DNA of 64,000 nt from Saprospiraceae bacterium (GTDB taxonomy: Bacteria; Bacteroidota; Bacteroidia; Chitinophagales; Saprospiraceae), in assembly GCA_020627785.1 (NCBI GenBank), contig JAHDGF010000001.1:254084-318083 (forward strand). Direction: 5' to 3'. Shown one piece after another: positions 53,771 to 63,330 of the stretch; position 1 is the first letter of the stretch, and each line of letters opens with the position of its first letter. The notes below the pieces were generated by a model. It saw only the letters and a program-made list of their open reading frames with translations, did no database searches and was not told the origin of the DNA. Made by a program: the position numbers and the translations under genes.

Positions 53771-54608
53771 TGCTATGGGAACCTTACTTCTTAGGGTATC
53801 TACCAATAATGGGGTCAGTTGGTCCACCGCTTGGTCAAAGTCAGGAAATCAAGGAAATAGTTGGCAGAACGCGAATGTAGATTTGGCTTCATTTTCTGGA
53901 GTTGTCAAATTGAGATTTGATTTTACAACGGGATCGAGTTATACAAGTGATTGCGCCATTGATGGATTTAGTATTGGCAGTTCATCAGGTGGTGGAAGTT
54001 CATGTGAGAGCATAAACGTTTCAATTACTTTTGATAACTATCCAGAAGAAACAAGCTGGCAGATTACTAACTCTTCAAATTCAGTGGTTGCTTCAGGTAA
54101 CAACTATGGTTCACAACCGGATGGTTCTACTATCAACATTCCTGCCTGCTTACCTAACGGGTGTTACACTTTTACGATCTTTGATAGTTATGGAGATGGT
54201 ATCTGTTGTTCTTATGGAAATGGTAGTTACACCGTTACCAATGGTGCGAATCAAGTAGTCGTTTCTGGTGGATCATTTGGTTCGTCTGAGTCATCTAATT
54301 TCTGCTTAAGCAATGCTTCAAGAGAAGATGTTTCTGATCAAATTCAGGAAGACATTGTTCTTAAAGTATTTCCTAATCCATCGTCTGGACTTTTCAATAT
54401 CGAGATGTTTACAGAAGGCGATGCGGATGAAGTAAACTTGAGTCTATACAATTTGTTAGGAGAAGTTGTATTTGCGAAAGCGGAACAAACGGAAAGAGGA
54501 ATGAATATTTATCAGGTTGATCTATCGGATTTAAGTGCAGGAACTTACTTATTAAATGTAAGGGTCGGCTCACAAATGCGAACGGAAAGACTTGTGGTAT
54601 ATCGTTAA
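53760..54608 (+). CDS. C-terminal part of the frameshifted M43 protease gene (MAM-like and T9SS type A sorting domains)
   Basis: 282 codons in the frame shifted relative to the upstream part. It completes the second MAM-like domain and adds an Ig-like beta domain (VSITFDNYPEETSWQITNSS ... CYTFTIFDSYGDGICC). It ends in a T9SS type A sorting domain (VFPNPSSGLFNIEMF ... LYNLLGEVVF ... LSAGTYLLNVRVG). On its own the ATG at 53760 gives no signal peptide, so it is unlikely to be expressed as a separate protein. It is the tail of the gene that starts at 51905. Confidence 0.85.
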   Translation: MYGSAMGTLLLRVSTNNGVSWSTAWSKSGNQGNSWQNANVDLASFSGVVKLRFDFTTGSSYTSDCAIDGFSIGSSSGGGSSCESINVSITFDNYPEETSWQITNSSNSVVASGNNYGSQPDGSTINIPACLPNGCYTFTIFDSYGDGICCSYGNGSYTVTNGANQVVVSGGSFGSSESSNFCLSNASREDVSDQIQEDIVLKVFPNPSSGLFNIEMFTEGDADEVNLSLYNLLGEVVFAKAEQTERGMNIYQVDLSDLSAGTYLLNVRVGSQMRTERLVVYR

Positions 54609-54629
54609 AAACACAAACGAAAAATATCA

Positions 54630-54657
54630 GGGGCTATGGTAACATGGCCCCTTTTTT
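54630..54657 (+). terminator. Terminator of the M43 protease gene
   Basis: GGGGCTATG (54630-54638) pairs with CATGGCCCC (54643-54651), one G-U pair, tetraloop GTAA, followed by six Ts. Confidence 0.88.
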
Positions 54658-54690
54658 AATGCGTAAAAATTAGATAATAAAACTTGAGTG

Positions 54691-55416
54691 CTAGCTGAAA
54701 TGCTTCAGCATGATCACTTCTTGTTCTGTGAGAAATCTACTCCAACCTCTGGGTAAATCTTTTTTGGTGAGTCCAGCGTAGTAGACACGATCAAGGCGTT
54801 CGATTCTATAATTTAGGCTTTCAAAAATTCTACGGATGACTCGATTTTTGCCCATGTGGATTTCAATACCAATCTCGGTTTTCTCCTTCCCTTCGATGTA
54901 GGAAAGTCCATCTACCTCTGCGATACCGTCATCTAGTTCGATGCCTGCTTCAATGGCATTTTTATCTTCTTCTGCTAATGGAGCACTTAGACTTACTTGA
55001 TATATTTTTTTGACCTTATGGCTGGGGTGGGAGAGCTTCTGGGTTAGGTCTCCATCATTCGTTAAGAGTAAAAGGCCAGTAGTGTACATGTCTAATCTGC
55101 CGATAGGAAAAATTCTTTGGTTGACTTTGGATTCAACGATATTCCACACCGTTTTTCTTCCTTGCTCATCTTCCATGGTAGTGACAACACCTTTAGGCTT
55201 ATTGAGGAGTAGGTAGATTCGATTTTTATTAGGCACTAATCGTTTGCCCTCATATTCAACGATGTCCTTTTCTGTTACGACAACTGCCGGATTTTTTTCA
55301 ACGGCCCCATTGACCATGATTTTCCCTGCTTTGACAAGTTCCGCTGCTTTACGTCGAGAAGTCACTCCAGAGTTGGAGACGAACTTATTGAGTCTGTATG
55401 TAATTTCTGTGTCCAA
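54691..55416 (-). CDS. 23S rRNA pseudouridine synthase, RluB/RsuA family
   Basis: 241 residues from a TTG start (LDTEITYRLNKF), which fits the usual N-terminus. Another TTG 11 codons earlier is possible; no ATG is available. S4 RNA-binding domain about 6-65 (RLNKFVSNSGVTSRRKAAEL), then the RsuA-type catalytic domain with the nucleophile Asp in PIGRLDMYTTGLLLLTNDG. Other conserved blocks are LLNKPKGVVTT and MGKNRVIRRIFESL. It isomerises a specific uridine of rRNA; which one is not certain from sequence (RluB-like by similarity). The promoter-like TAGCTTGCGC just upstream of 55416 supports the shorter start. Confidence 0.9.
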   Translation of the reverse strand: MDTEITYRLNKFVSNSGVTSRRKAAELVKAGKIMVNGAVEKNPAVVVTEKDIVEYEGKRLVPNKNRIYLLLNKPKGVVTTMEDEQGRKTVWNIVESKVNQRIFPIGRLDMYTTGLLLLTNDGDLTQKLSHPSHKVKKIYQVSLSAPLAEEDKNAIEAGIELDDGIAEVDGLSYIEGKEKTEIGIEIHMGKNRVIRRIFESLNYRIERLDRVYYAGLTKKDLPRGWSRFLTEQEVIMLKHFS

Positions 55417-55465
55417 GTTGAAATATATATTTGCGCAAGCTAAGGACAATTAAGTGAAATGAAAA

Positions 55466-56959
55466 TTATTCTATAAAGTCGTCTGTATTAATACGCGAAG
55501 AAATGGTAATGCTGTCATCAACTTTTCCGAATGGATCCCCTTGATCCCCGCCACCCATAGAGAATGGTCTGGAGAATCCTGCCGAACCAAGTGGAACAAA
55601 TTTTACATAATCAGCAATGAATCTAAGATTCACATCTTCTAGCGACCCGTTTCTGTGTTTCGCGATGATGATCTGCGCGACATCATCCGGAAGATCAATG
55701 TTGCCTTCGGCTTGGTAGTATTCTGGACGGTAGATGAAGGTCACGATATCCGCATCCTGCTCAATCGCTCCTGATTCCCTCAAATCCGAAAGCATTGGTC
55801 TCTTGTCTCCTCCTCTTGTTTCCACGGCTCTAGATAGCTGAGAAAGTGCAATTACCGGTACTTTTAATTCTTTTGCTAGTCCTTTCAAAGATCTTGAAAT
55901 TTGAGATATCTGTTGTTCTCGATTGGAATTCTTAGAAGACCCTCTATCGGCACTCATCAATTGAAGATAATCTATGATAATCATCTGGATGTCGTGATTC
56001 TGCTTCAGACGTCGGCACTTTGCTCTTAGCTCAAAAATATTTATACCAGCCGTATCATCGATGTAGAGAGGAAGCTCTGACATCTTTTCAACGGATTGAT
56101 AGAGACGATTCCATTCTGACTGATCTAATTTTGCAGCACGGATCCTAGAAGTGTTGATTTCGGAATCCATAGAAATCATACGTTGGACCAGCTGCTTATC
56201 TTCCATCTCCAGTGAAAAGATGGCGACAGGATAGCCTCTTTCAACTGCGTTTTTGGCTAGAGAAAGTACGAAGGCCGTTTTTCCCATACCAGGTCTCGCA
56301 GCGACAATGATTAAATCTGAAGACTGCCATCCATTGGTTACTTTATCTAGGTCATCGAAACCAGAAGGAACACCTACCGTTGCATCTTCTTTTGAGGCAA
56401 TGTATTCTAATTCTTTACGGACTTCCGCGGCAATATCACTGACAGGTTTAAATCCTGTGTTTAGGTTTTCATCAGAGATTTCGTACAATCGCTGTTCTAC
56501 CCAATCGAGTAATTCAAGAACGTCTTTGTGATCTTCAAAGGCTTCTTTGATGGTATTATTCGAAATGCTGATCAGTTCACGCTGAATGTGTTTCTGAAGA
56601 ACAATTCTTGCGTGGTATTCTATGTTGGCAGCAGAGGCAATTTTATTACTGAGGTCCATGAGGTAGGTCGTACCACCTATGGCATTTAGTTTCCCTGTCT
56701 TGTGTAGGGATTCTTGGACAGTTAGTAAGTCGATTGGTTTTTGTTCATGAAAGAGATTCTTCATTGCGGTAAAAATCTCTTGATGAGCCGGTAGATAAAA
56801 TGATTTCGGCTCAAGGAACTCTACAACAATGGTAAAGGCATCCTTATCTAGTAAGCAGGCACCTAAAACGGCCTCTTCTAGATCAACTGCTTGAGGCATT
56901 ACTCTACCCATGGATACATCCATGTTACTTTCCCTCGGATTCTTGCTATAATTACTCAC
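55466..56959 (-). CDS. dnaB: Replicative DNA helicase
   Basis: 497 residues with a GTG start; ATG 56923 (MDVSMGRVMPQA) is an alternative. The N-terminal helical DnaB domain (AVDLEEAVLGACLLDKDAF) is followed by the RecA-like ATPase with Walker A ARPGMGKTAFVLSLA, Walker B MIIIDYLQLM, and the arginine finger block RGGDKRPMLSDLRESGAIEQ. It unwinds DNA at the replication fork as a hexamer. The C-terminal tail has a Gly/Asp-rich stretch (GGGDQGDPFGKVDDS). A DnaA-box-like 9-mer and a -7 element lie upstream. Confidence 0.97.
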   Translation of the reverse strand: MSNYSKNPRESNMDVSMGRVMPQAVDLEEAVLGACLLDKDAFTIVVEFLEPKSFYLPAHQEIFTAMKNLFHEQKPIDLLTVQESLHKTGKLNAIGGTTYLMDLSNKIASAANIEYHARIVLQKHIQRELISISNNTIKEAFEDHKDVLELLDWVEQRLYEISDENLNTGFKPVSDIAAEVRKELEYIASKEDATVGVPSGFDDLDKVTNGWQSSDLIIVAARPGMGKTAFVLSLAKNAVERGYPVAIFSLEMEDKQLVQRMISMDSEINTSRIRAAKLDQSEWNRLYQSVEKMSELPLYIDDTAGINIFELRAKCRRLKQNHDIQMIIIDYLQLMSADRGSSKNSNREQQISQISRSLKGLAKELKVPVIALSQLSRAVETRGGDKRPMLSDLRESGAIEQDADIVTFIYRPEYYQAEGNIDLPDDVAQIIIAKHRNGSLEDVNLRFIADYVKFVPLGSAGFSRPFSMGGGDQGDPFGKVDDSITISSRINTDDFIE

Positions 56960-56991
56960 GTAGTATTTCAGTTGGTGTTAATGAAGTGCTA

Positions 56992-56999
56992 CAAAGGTA
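56992..56999 (-). promoter_or_regulatory. -7 element of the dnaB promoter
   Basis: Minus strand TACCTTTG, exact TAnnTTTG match, 32 bp before the dnaB start. The -33 region lacks TTG. Confidence 0.5.
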
Positions 57000-57051
57000 A
57001 TTAATTAGATATGTAAGAATTTTCGAATGTTTGAAAAAGTGTTGTTTGACT

Positions 57052-57060
57052 TGTGGATAA
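57052..57060 (-). other. DnaA-box-like 9-mer upstream of dnaB
   Basis: Minus strand TTATCCACA, identical to the consensus DnaA box, about 95 bp before the dnaB start. A single box; an exact 9-mer would occur by chance about every second window of this size. Confidence 0.3.
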
Positions 57061-57223
57061 CTAGGTAATAAATTGTTGAAAAGCCTAGTCGATTTAAAAG
57101 TGTCCATATTTCCAAAAGTCTTGAAAGAAAAATATAGGCGAATATTTTGCCTAACTAATTGATTGGCAATGACCTGTGCAGATTTTTTTTTAAAACAGAT
57201 ACGTCTTCCCCATTTTATGGAAT

Positions 57224-57267
57224 TGTTGAAAATTCAACAGATATAAATTTTCAGAATGTATATCTGT
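57224..57267. repeat. Overlapping inverted repeats in the gap between dnaB and the 57384 gene
   Basis: TGTTGAA-AA-TTCAACA (57224-57239) is a near-complete palindrome. ACAGATATA (57237-57245) pairs with TATATCTGT (57259-57267), sharing bases with the first. The 424-bp gap 56960-57383 otherwise holds the dnaB promoter, the DnaA-like box, and a terminator; no gene is seen. Confidence 0.6.
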
Positions 57268-57320
57268 CTAAGAAGGGTGTCTACTTAATGTGTCTTTTGG
57301 AATTTATTCTTTTCCCTTTT

Positions 57321-57349
57321 GGAAAAAAAATTCCCGCCGAAGCGGGAAT
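57321..57349 (-). terminator. Terminator of the 57384-58049 gene
   Basis: Minus strand ATTCCCGC / GCGGGAAT with TTCG tetraloop (57338-57341), then a run of eight or nine Ts. Confidence 0.92.
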
Positions 57350-57383
57350 CTTAAACCCATATTGGGTTCAAACTAAAACTCCT

Positions 57384-58049
57384 TTAATTTTTGCCCACGG
57401 CATTGAGCTTATCTTTTACAGTTTTGATCACTGATTCTTGATTGGTGATCTCATCTTTTTTACTGGCTTGATCTTGAAGATTTTTTTCTATGTCCATTTC
57501 TGCTTGTCTGATCTTCTCTTTCCATTTTTCGATGTCGCTATGTAGGGCTTCATTCCCTTTTTCTAATTTCACAAGGTCTTTCCCTAGATCTTTCAGATTT
57601 CCTTCTTCTGTTTTTAAATCGTTTTCTATGACTAGTTTTTCAACACCATACACGAATGGCGTCAAAAATTCATAAATTCCATCAGAGGTACTAGGATCGT
57701 TGGTCCCGTTGATGAATTTTTCTCCATCATCAAAGAAGATGTAGCTAGTGCTTTGCTCGACCCCTTCTTCTACCGCAAAGAATATGTTGATTTCTTTAGA
57801 GCTCACCATATTTATCTGTGCTGCTAAAGTTTCGTACTCTTTAGACTTTCTATTTTTCTTAGCTTTTCCATTTTTCTTCATGTGTTCTTCCCAAGCCATT
57901 TCCACCATTTTGTCGGTTGCTCTTGGATGGGTAATAACAAAGGCAGATTTAGAACCTAGGCTCATGGTCTTGTCCATTTCACGGATGTCTTGACCATTTA
58001 CGCTCAAGGCAAATGTGGCTGTTATGAATAATGCAATCAAAATTTTCAT
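57384..58049 (-). CDS. Secreted coiled-coil protein of unknown function
   Basis: 221 residues. Signal peptide about 1-19 (LSVNGQ). A small globular part (KSAFVITHPRATDKMVEMAW ... NIFFAVEEGVEQSTSYIFF) is followed by a long helical coiled coil at about 150-215 (LGKDLVKLEKGNEALHSDIE ... IRQAEMDIEKNLQDQASKKD). Likely periplasmic. I recognise no family and no motif. It stands alone between the dnaB region and a large secreted beta-helix gene. Confidence 0.78.
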   Translation of the reverse strand: MKILIALFITATFALSVNGQDIREMDKTMSLGSKSAFVITHPRATDKMVEMAWEEHMKKNGKAKKNRKSKEYETLAAQINMVSSKEINIFFAVEEGVEQSTSYIFFDDGEKFINGTNDPSTSDGIYEFLTPFVYGVEKLVIENDLKTEEGNLKDLGKDLVKLEKGNEALHSDIEKWKEKIRQAEMDIEKNLQDQASKKDEITNQESVIKTVKDKLNAVGKN

Positions 58050-58333
58050 ATGAATTTATTGTTGATGTTCATTTAATAGACTTCCTAAGATAATCTAAGG
58101 GTACTTAATGAAGCGTTAAATGTGGGAAAAAGCTGAAAATTTTTTGGAAGATGTTTTGACTCTTGATAAAGACTGAATAGGAATTCCTTTTTTTTACCAA
58201 AAAAATGATTCTTATATATGACTGACTTCTAATATCTGTTAATTCAAAATGTAATTTATACTTTGAAATGCCACTTGGAATGAGTTTGATTGTAGGTAAC
58301 TTATAGTTTATTCTATTTCAAAAATCTTTAAAT

Positions 58334-61300
58334 ATGAACACAAAAACTAAATTTACTATTAATACCTTTTTTAGATTCGAGGGGGGGGGTAAATAAGAAG
58401 AATTTACTCCTTACCTTTGCTCTCTTAATTTGTCAACAGTTTCTTTTTTCTCAAGTTTTCCCAACTTGTACACCGCCACCGATTAGTTCAGAGACCTTAT
58501 GGGTTGACAATTTAAATCCGGGTAAAAAGTTTGTGGCAACTATTCCTACAGGAAGCCTTTCAAATGAATGTTATAACTCTAATAATGTATTGAAACTGAG
58601 GTTTGAAATTACCTTACCTAATACTGATAATTATTGGATCAGATATCGATTTAGAACAGATGATTTTACGATTTTAGACCTACCCCCTAGTTTTGGTTCT
58701 ACATTTGATGGAGAACATACTATAATTGAGGCATTTATTGATTTTAGTCCGAGCGCCGGTCAGACCCCTTTTTTTTCCTGTTTTGATGTAAATCTTCAAT
58801 TTGCAGATTCTTTTGCTCCACCAGAAGACAATCTTGATAAAATTCAATATTGGATTAGAAACAACAATGATCCAAACAACCCTATTCTTATAAACTCTAG
58901 TAATACAGAATTTAGTCTGGGGAGCTATGAAGCTGATTTTGTATTAACCCTAGCTCCTGGCAGTCATTCTGTTTTAGGGGCAACGGTAACTTCAAATTAT
59001 GTTATTTATCAATACTTTTTAAACTCATGTAATTATTCTACCAATAGTTTAGATCTAAATGTGGATGGACAATTAACCATTGACGATGACATATGTGTGT
59101 TTGATAGCTCAGAAGAAAGTAATTTCTATATTGGTTCTAATACAGATTTTATTATAAAATCAGGAGTGACTGCAAGATTTGAAAAAGTAAATTTTATTTC
59201 TTGTGGAGGTGATTGGGGGTCTATTATTGTTGAAGGAGGAGGTACGCTTATTCTAGATGATTGTAGCTTTTCTGATGTTTCAAATCCTATCATACTTCAA
59301 GATGGTGCAGAATTAAAAGTTATAAATACTTCTTTTGAAAATATCAATACCGCTATTCTAGCAGAAGGGTCATCGAAGATGTTTATAGAAAATAATACAT
59401 TTTCAAATTGTGCTGAATCAGGAATTGAGTTAAATGGCGATGTTACCTTTGATAAAATTGAGGACAATACTTTTTCTAACGGCGGAAATGGGATTTTGAT
59501 CAAAAACACTGGGTTGACTTGTATTTTTCCTAAGCCTGGACATCCAAATATTTTTAGTAACAATGATTTTGGAATTAGAATCATAAAGGGAGGAACGGTA
59601 AAAATTCATGTAAATGAATTTTATGACAACATTACAGGTGTCTTTTCTAGTGGTCTTGGTGTTGAAATAGGTAATAATACTTTTGAGGGCAGTTTCTTCG
59701 GTTTAAACTTAAGTTGCACAGGATTTTCATCTATTTTTTATAACACCTTTGATGGAGAAGAAAGAGCCATTACTGCAAGTTATGGAATGTACAATATTCA
59801 GAATAACATTATTGGTGAATCTTCGAGTTGTGTAGAAGGCATCAGGCTATTTGACACTAGTTCTTTTGGGGTCTGGACTAACACGATTTATGCGGAAAAT
59901 TTGGGGGTTTCCTCTTTTTTCTCTAATGGTGAAATTAGAGAAAATTTAATTGAAATCATGGGAAGTAGTAATTCAAGTTATGGAATAAGTACATACTTTC
60001 ACAATGGAGATATACATGGTAATACCTTAGATTGTTCTGGGACCTACAGTGCAATTTCACTTGTTAATTGCAATGGCTTTAATGTAAATAATAATACAGT
60101 AAATCTGTCAGGATCGGAGCACGCCATTGATATCCAATCTAGTAGTTACTTAGAAGTTTTTGAAAATTTAATGGATGGTGCTGCTACTATTGGAATTAAT
60201 TGTAACAATTCTCCCGGCATTCAAGTAATCTGTAATGACTATGATGGACCAAGCCGAGGTCTTGTTACAGAGGGAGCTTCCATGGATATGACCATAGAAA
60301 CAAATGTATTTACGGCCTGTAGCATGGAAGATTTATTTATCAGTTCTCCGATTGGGAGACAAAGACATGCTGGGAATACATTTTATGGAGGAGCTTTTTC
60401 TGATTTATTTGATTTTGATTTTGACTATTTTATTTATGACGATACTTTGGGTGATGCACGATTTAAGCCTGTGCCTTTTACTAATGGACTATTTAAATTT
60501 GAAAATGATGTTGATAATGAATCCTTAAGTTGTACTGCTACAATTGGGGTAGGGTTTAGCTTCTACCAAAACAATCCTGATGCTTTATGTCAATTATTGG
60601 CGCGGGTGAAAAAATTGAAAGTGGAAGATGATAATTATGAAAAGTATTGGAATTTCATGTATAACCTCATTAAACACTTTAAAATGAATGTGGATCAGGA
60701 GAAATGGCCTCCTTGCTTTAAAGTATTTGTTGAAGAGTTGGATGATTGTGGACTCATAAGTCTTATAGATGCAGAAATTGCTATTATAGATTCTAAGCGA
60801 GATGAAAAAAATAAAGCAGAAGAACATAGTGAAGAAATTAAGCGACTACAAACGCTATTGTCTGAAAATAACCACGAAACTTTGGAGACTCATCAAGGAG
60901 AGATAATTCAAATTCAAGAAAAGTTAACTAATACTTTTGAAGAGGTTAAAATTGAAACAATTCAATCGCTTGAGCGTGAGAAATCTGAAGTAGATGGAAT
61001 CGAGTGTGATGAAGAAATATTTGAAATTTGGAAATTTATATTTGTTCAGAATATAAACCTTCTAACTAAGGAGGAACTAAATCCTGAAGATTTAAATCTT
61101 ATGGTTAATCATGCTCAATTGTGTCTTTCAGAATATGGAAATGCCATACAATCTGCGAGAACAATTTTAAGACAGATCGAAAATCAACTATTTCTTGATC
61201 CAGAAGATTGTGAACAAGAACGTTCAGAATCTAGATCAATACTAAGAGAAAAGAGTGAAAAAGAGGAGGTGGTTTTTTACCCAAATCCTTTCAATAATAT

Positions 61301-61496
61301 AATAAATATTTCTATCAATGCTTCTTTGTATGAAGAGATGTATATTCAGAATATAAATGGAACGACTATTTTGAATATAAGTCAGTTAGAAGATCAGATG
61401 AAAATAAATCTTGAAAATGAGAAATCAGGAATGTATATCTTACAATTGAAACGGAAAGACGGTGCTCGAATTTCTGAGAAAATTATAAAGTATTAA
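58334..61496 (+). CDS. Secreted right-handed beta-helix protein, frame interrupted at a nine-G tract
   Basis: From GTG 58533 there are 987 codons. The true N-terminus lies upstream: ATG 58334 opens MNTKTKFTINTFFRF but reaches a stop at 58394 after the G tract at 58381-58389. In the other frame the reading continues as KKNLLLTFALLICQQFLFSQ, a good signal peptide leading straight into the main frame. With eight Gs (or eleven) both parts would be in one frame, giving about 1053 residues. The body has a NosD-like parallel beta-helix (about 180-600 of the main frame), then a charged coiled coil (about 750-900) and a T9SS type A sorting domain (VVFYPNPFNNIINISI ... SGMYILQLKR). A surface adhesin or polysaccharide-binding role is plausible, unproven. 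Confidence 0.82.
58381..58389 (+). repeat. Homopolymeric tract of nine Gs
   Basis: Nine consecutive Gs inside the 5' coding region of a secreted-protein gene. It is the longest G run seen in the window, in AT-rich surroundings. Confidence 0.95.
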
Positions 61497-61513
61497 GACA
61501 TTAACTAAATAAA

Positions 61514-61552
61514 AAATCCAGAGGAGAGCTAAGTTCTCTTCTTTGGATTTCT
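61514..61552 (+). terminator. Imperfect hairpin after the beta-helix gene
   Basis: AAATCCA ... AGGAGA pairs with TCTCTT ... TGGATTT around an AAG-containing loop, with small bulges, followed by CTTATTAC. A possible terminator between the two T9SS cargo genes. Confidence 0.45.
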
Positions 61553-61570
61553 TATTACACATACACAATT

Positions 61571-63079
61571 ATGAAAGTATTCATTTCCTTTATTATGCTT
61601 CTAGGAATTTCTCACATGCAAGCCCAAGATAAGCGGGATTATTTATGGTTTTCTGCTAGCAATACCGATTCTTCTCCCGGCAATGAAACCATCCTTTTTG
61701 ATTTTAATGACCCATTAGTAACAGTAGAAAAAGGAACCAGTGTGCTACAATATGATCGGAACAATGCAATGATCTGTGATCGTGAAGGGAATTTATTATT
61801 TTACTCCAATGGTTGCGCTGTCGCCGACCGGTTGCATCGCATCATGCCAGAAGGGGATAGCATCAATGCGGGAGAATTTTTTGATATTGCTTGGGAAGGA
61901 GATTGTGATAATGGATTTCCTGGAAGACAAGATATAATCGCACTTCCTGATCCAGCGGATAGCCAAGGTTATTACTTAATCACTAAACTTCCTGAGTTTA
62001 CTCCAGAAGGTGAGGTGAAGCAGAGAACAATACAATATAGTTACATAGACCTTAGCATGAATGATGGTTATGGTGATGTATCGGTAAAAAATGAGATCAT
62101 CTTGGATTCAATAACCTTCAGCGTTTCTTGCTTGAATGCCATAGAGCACACGAATAAGGAAGATTATTGGATATTACAACCGGCTGAGGATAGTAAAGTA
62201 TACACCTTTTTAATGGATACCAGTGGTATTTCATTAAGGTATATCCAAGAGGTATCTCCTGCAGTCGATTTCGTCAACGCCTCGGATGGGACATCCACAT
62301 TCTCTACAGATGGAAAATTATATGCTTTTAATACGAATCTTCAAGGAATATTTTTATTTGATTTTGATCGAGAGACTGGTCTATTATCTAATCAAAGAAT
62401 TTACCCATTATCTTCAGAATTTGGTTTGATCGCGATTGAGTTTTCGCCTTCAAGTCAGTTTATCTATGCCTCGTTGACAGATTCATTGTATCAGGTGGAT
62501 CTCTGGGAAGAGGACATTGAAGATGCCGCAGTTTTAATTGATACCTGGGATGGGAGCTTTTCTCCTTTTCCTCCATTCTCCGCTACTTTCTCTATATTAA
62601 AGTTGGCTCCTGACTGTAGAATTTATATTGCTCCGGGTTCTAGTTCTAAAGTTTATCATTTCATCAATAAGCCTGATGAGAAGGGGCTCGCCTGTGATTT
62701 CCGACAACGGGGCTTAGAATTGCCTTGGATTTCACCCTTGGGAAATTTTCCGAACTATCCACGTTTCCGTGTTGATGAAGAGGAGAAATGTGATCCATCG
62801 ATTACGTCTATGTTTGGACAGCCGGTGTATTATGAAAGGGTACTTGATGTATATCCTAATCCAGTGTCTGATCAGCTGTCTATAAATCTTCCAGAGGCTC
62901 AGTCAGGTCTTCTGATGTTGTTTGATGTGACAGGTAAGATATTTTATGAGCAGAAAGTTTTTGAGGATCTGAAACAATTAGATACTTCGACTTTTCCTTC
63001 GGGCATGTATTTTCTAGAGTTTATCCCAGAGAAGAATCGCGATTTAGTTATTTATACGGCGAAGGTTGTAGTGGAATAA
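61571..63079 (+). CDS. Secreted beta-propeller-like protein with T9SS type A sorting domain
   Basis: 502 residues. Signal peptide about 1-18 (SHMQAQ). The main part has repeated strands such as YLWFSASNTDS, GNLLFYSNGCAVADRLHRIM, STDGKLYAFNTNLQGIFLFD and IEFSPSSQFIYASLTDSLYQ. These look like propeller blades of the WD/PQQ or lactonase type, found in many Bacteroidota surface proteins that start WxFGxxAGLDFNSG-like. The end (VLDVYPNPVSDQLSINLPEA ... LFDVTGKIFYE ... FPSGMYFLEFIP) is a type A sorting domain. No catalytic motif seen. It is the last gene before a 900-bp non-coding stretch. Confidence 0.87.
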   Translation: MKVFISFIMLLGISHMQAQDKRDYLWFSASNTDSSPGNETILFDFNDPLVTVEKGTSVLQYDRNNAMICDREGNLLFYSNGCAVADRLHRIMPEGDSINAGEFFDIAWEGDCDNGFPGRQDIIALPDPADSQGYYLITKLPEFTPEGEVKQRTIQYSYIDLSMNDGYGDVSVKNEIILDSITFSVSCLNAIEHTNKEDYWILQPAEDSKVYTFLMDTSGISLRYIQEVSPAVDFVNASDGTSTFSTDGKLYAFNTNLQGIFLFDFDRETGLLSNQRIYPLSSEFGLIAIEFSPSSQFIYASLTDSLYQVDLWEEDIEDAAVLIDTWDGSFSPFPPFSATFSILKLAPDCRIYIAPGSSSKVYHFINKPDEKGLACDFRQRGLELPWISPLGNFPNYPRFRVDEEEKCDPSITSMFGQPVYYERVLDVYPNPVSDQLSINLPEAQSGLLMLFDVTGKIFYEQKVFEDLKQLDTSTFPSGMYFLEFIPEKNRDLVIYTAKVVVE

Positions 63080-63330
63080 GATTTGTGATTTTTTTATCTG
63101 CTACTGTCACACAAAAAGTAACCAAAAAAAAAGTCACCACTTGCGAAGCAGACACTAAAATCTTTTTTCCCTTCCCGCGGCGCAAAAACTCATACCGCGT
63201 TCCTCAGTAAAATGAAATTCCTCAATTCTTCAAACAGTTTCCGCCTCTATGGCTACCCTCAAAAAAAGATTTCTTAATGTGTCTTCTTCTAATGCGGGAT
63301 CAATTAAAAGCGACTGTAATTTTTCCCGTA
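63080..63330. other. Non-coding stretch before the tandem array
   Basis: No credible gene. It contains a short run with two related pieces, AAAAAGTAACC and AAAAAGTCACC (about 63113-63138), and a GC-rich part around CCGCGG (63175-63180). Short frames here look spurious. Confidence 0.5.

Noticed and set aside
51794..57146. Shared 12-mer AAAATATTCGCC at 51794 (plus) and 57136 (minus)
   Set aside because: AT-rich, only two copies in different contexts; chance is a sufficient explanation.
57159..57434. 91-codon rightward frame between dnaB and the 57384 gene
   Set aside because: It runs through the terminator of the opposite gene and into its 3' end, has no family resemblance and starts in a structured AT-rich gap.
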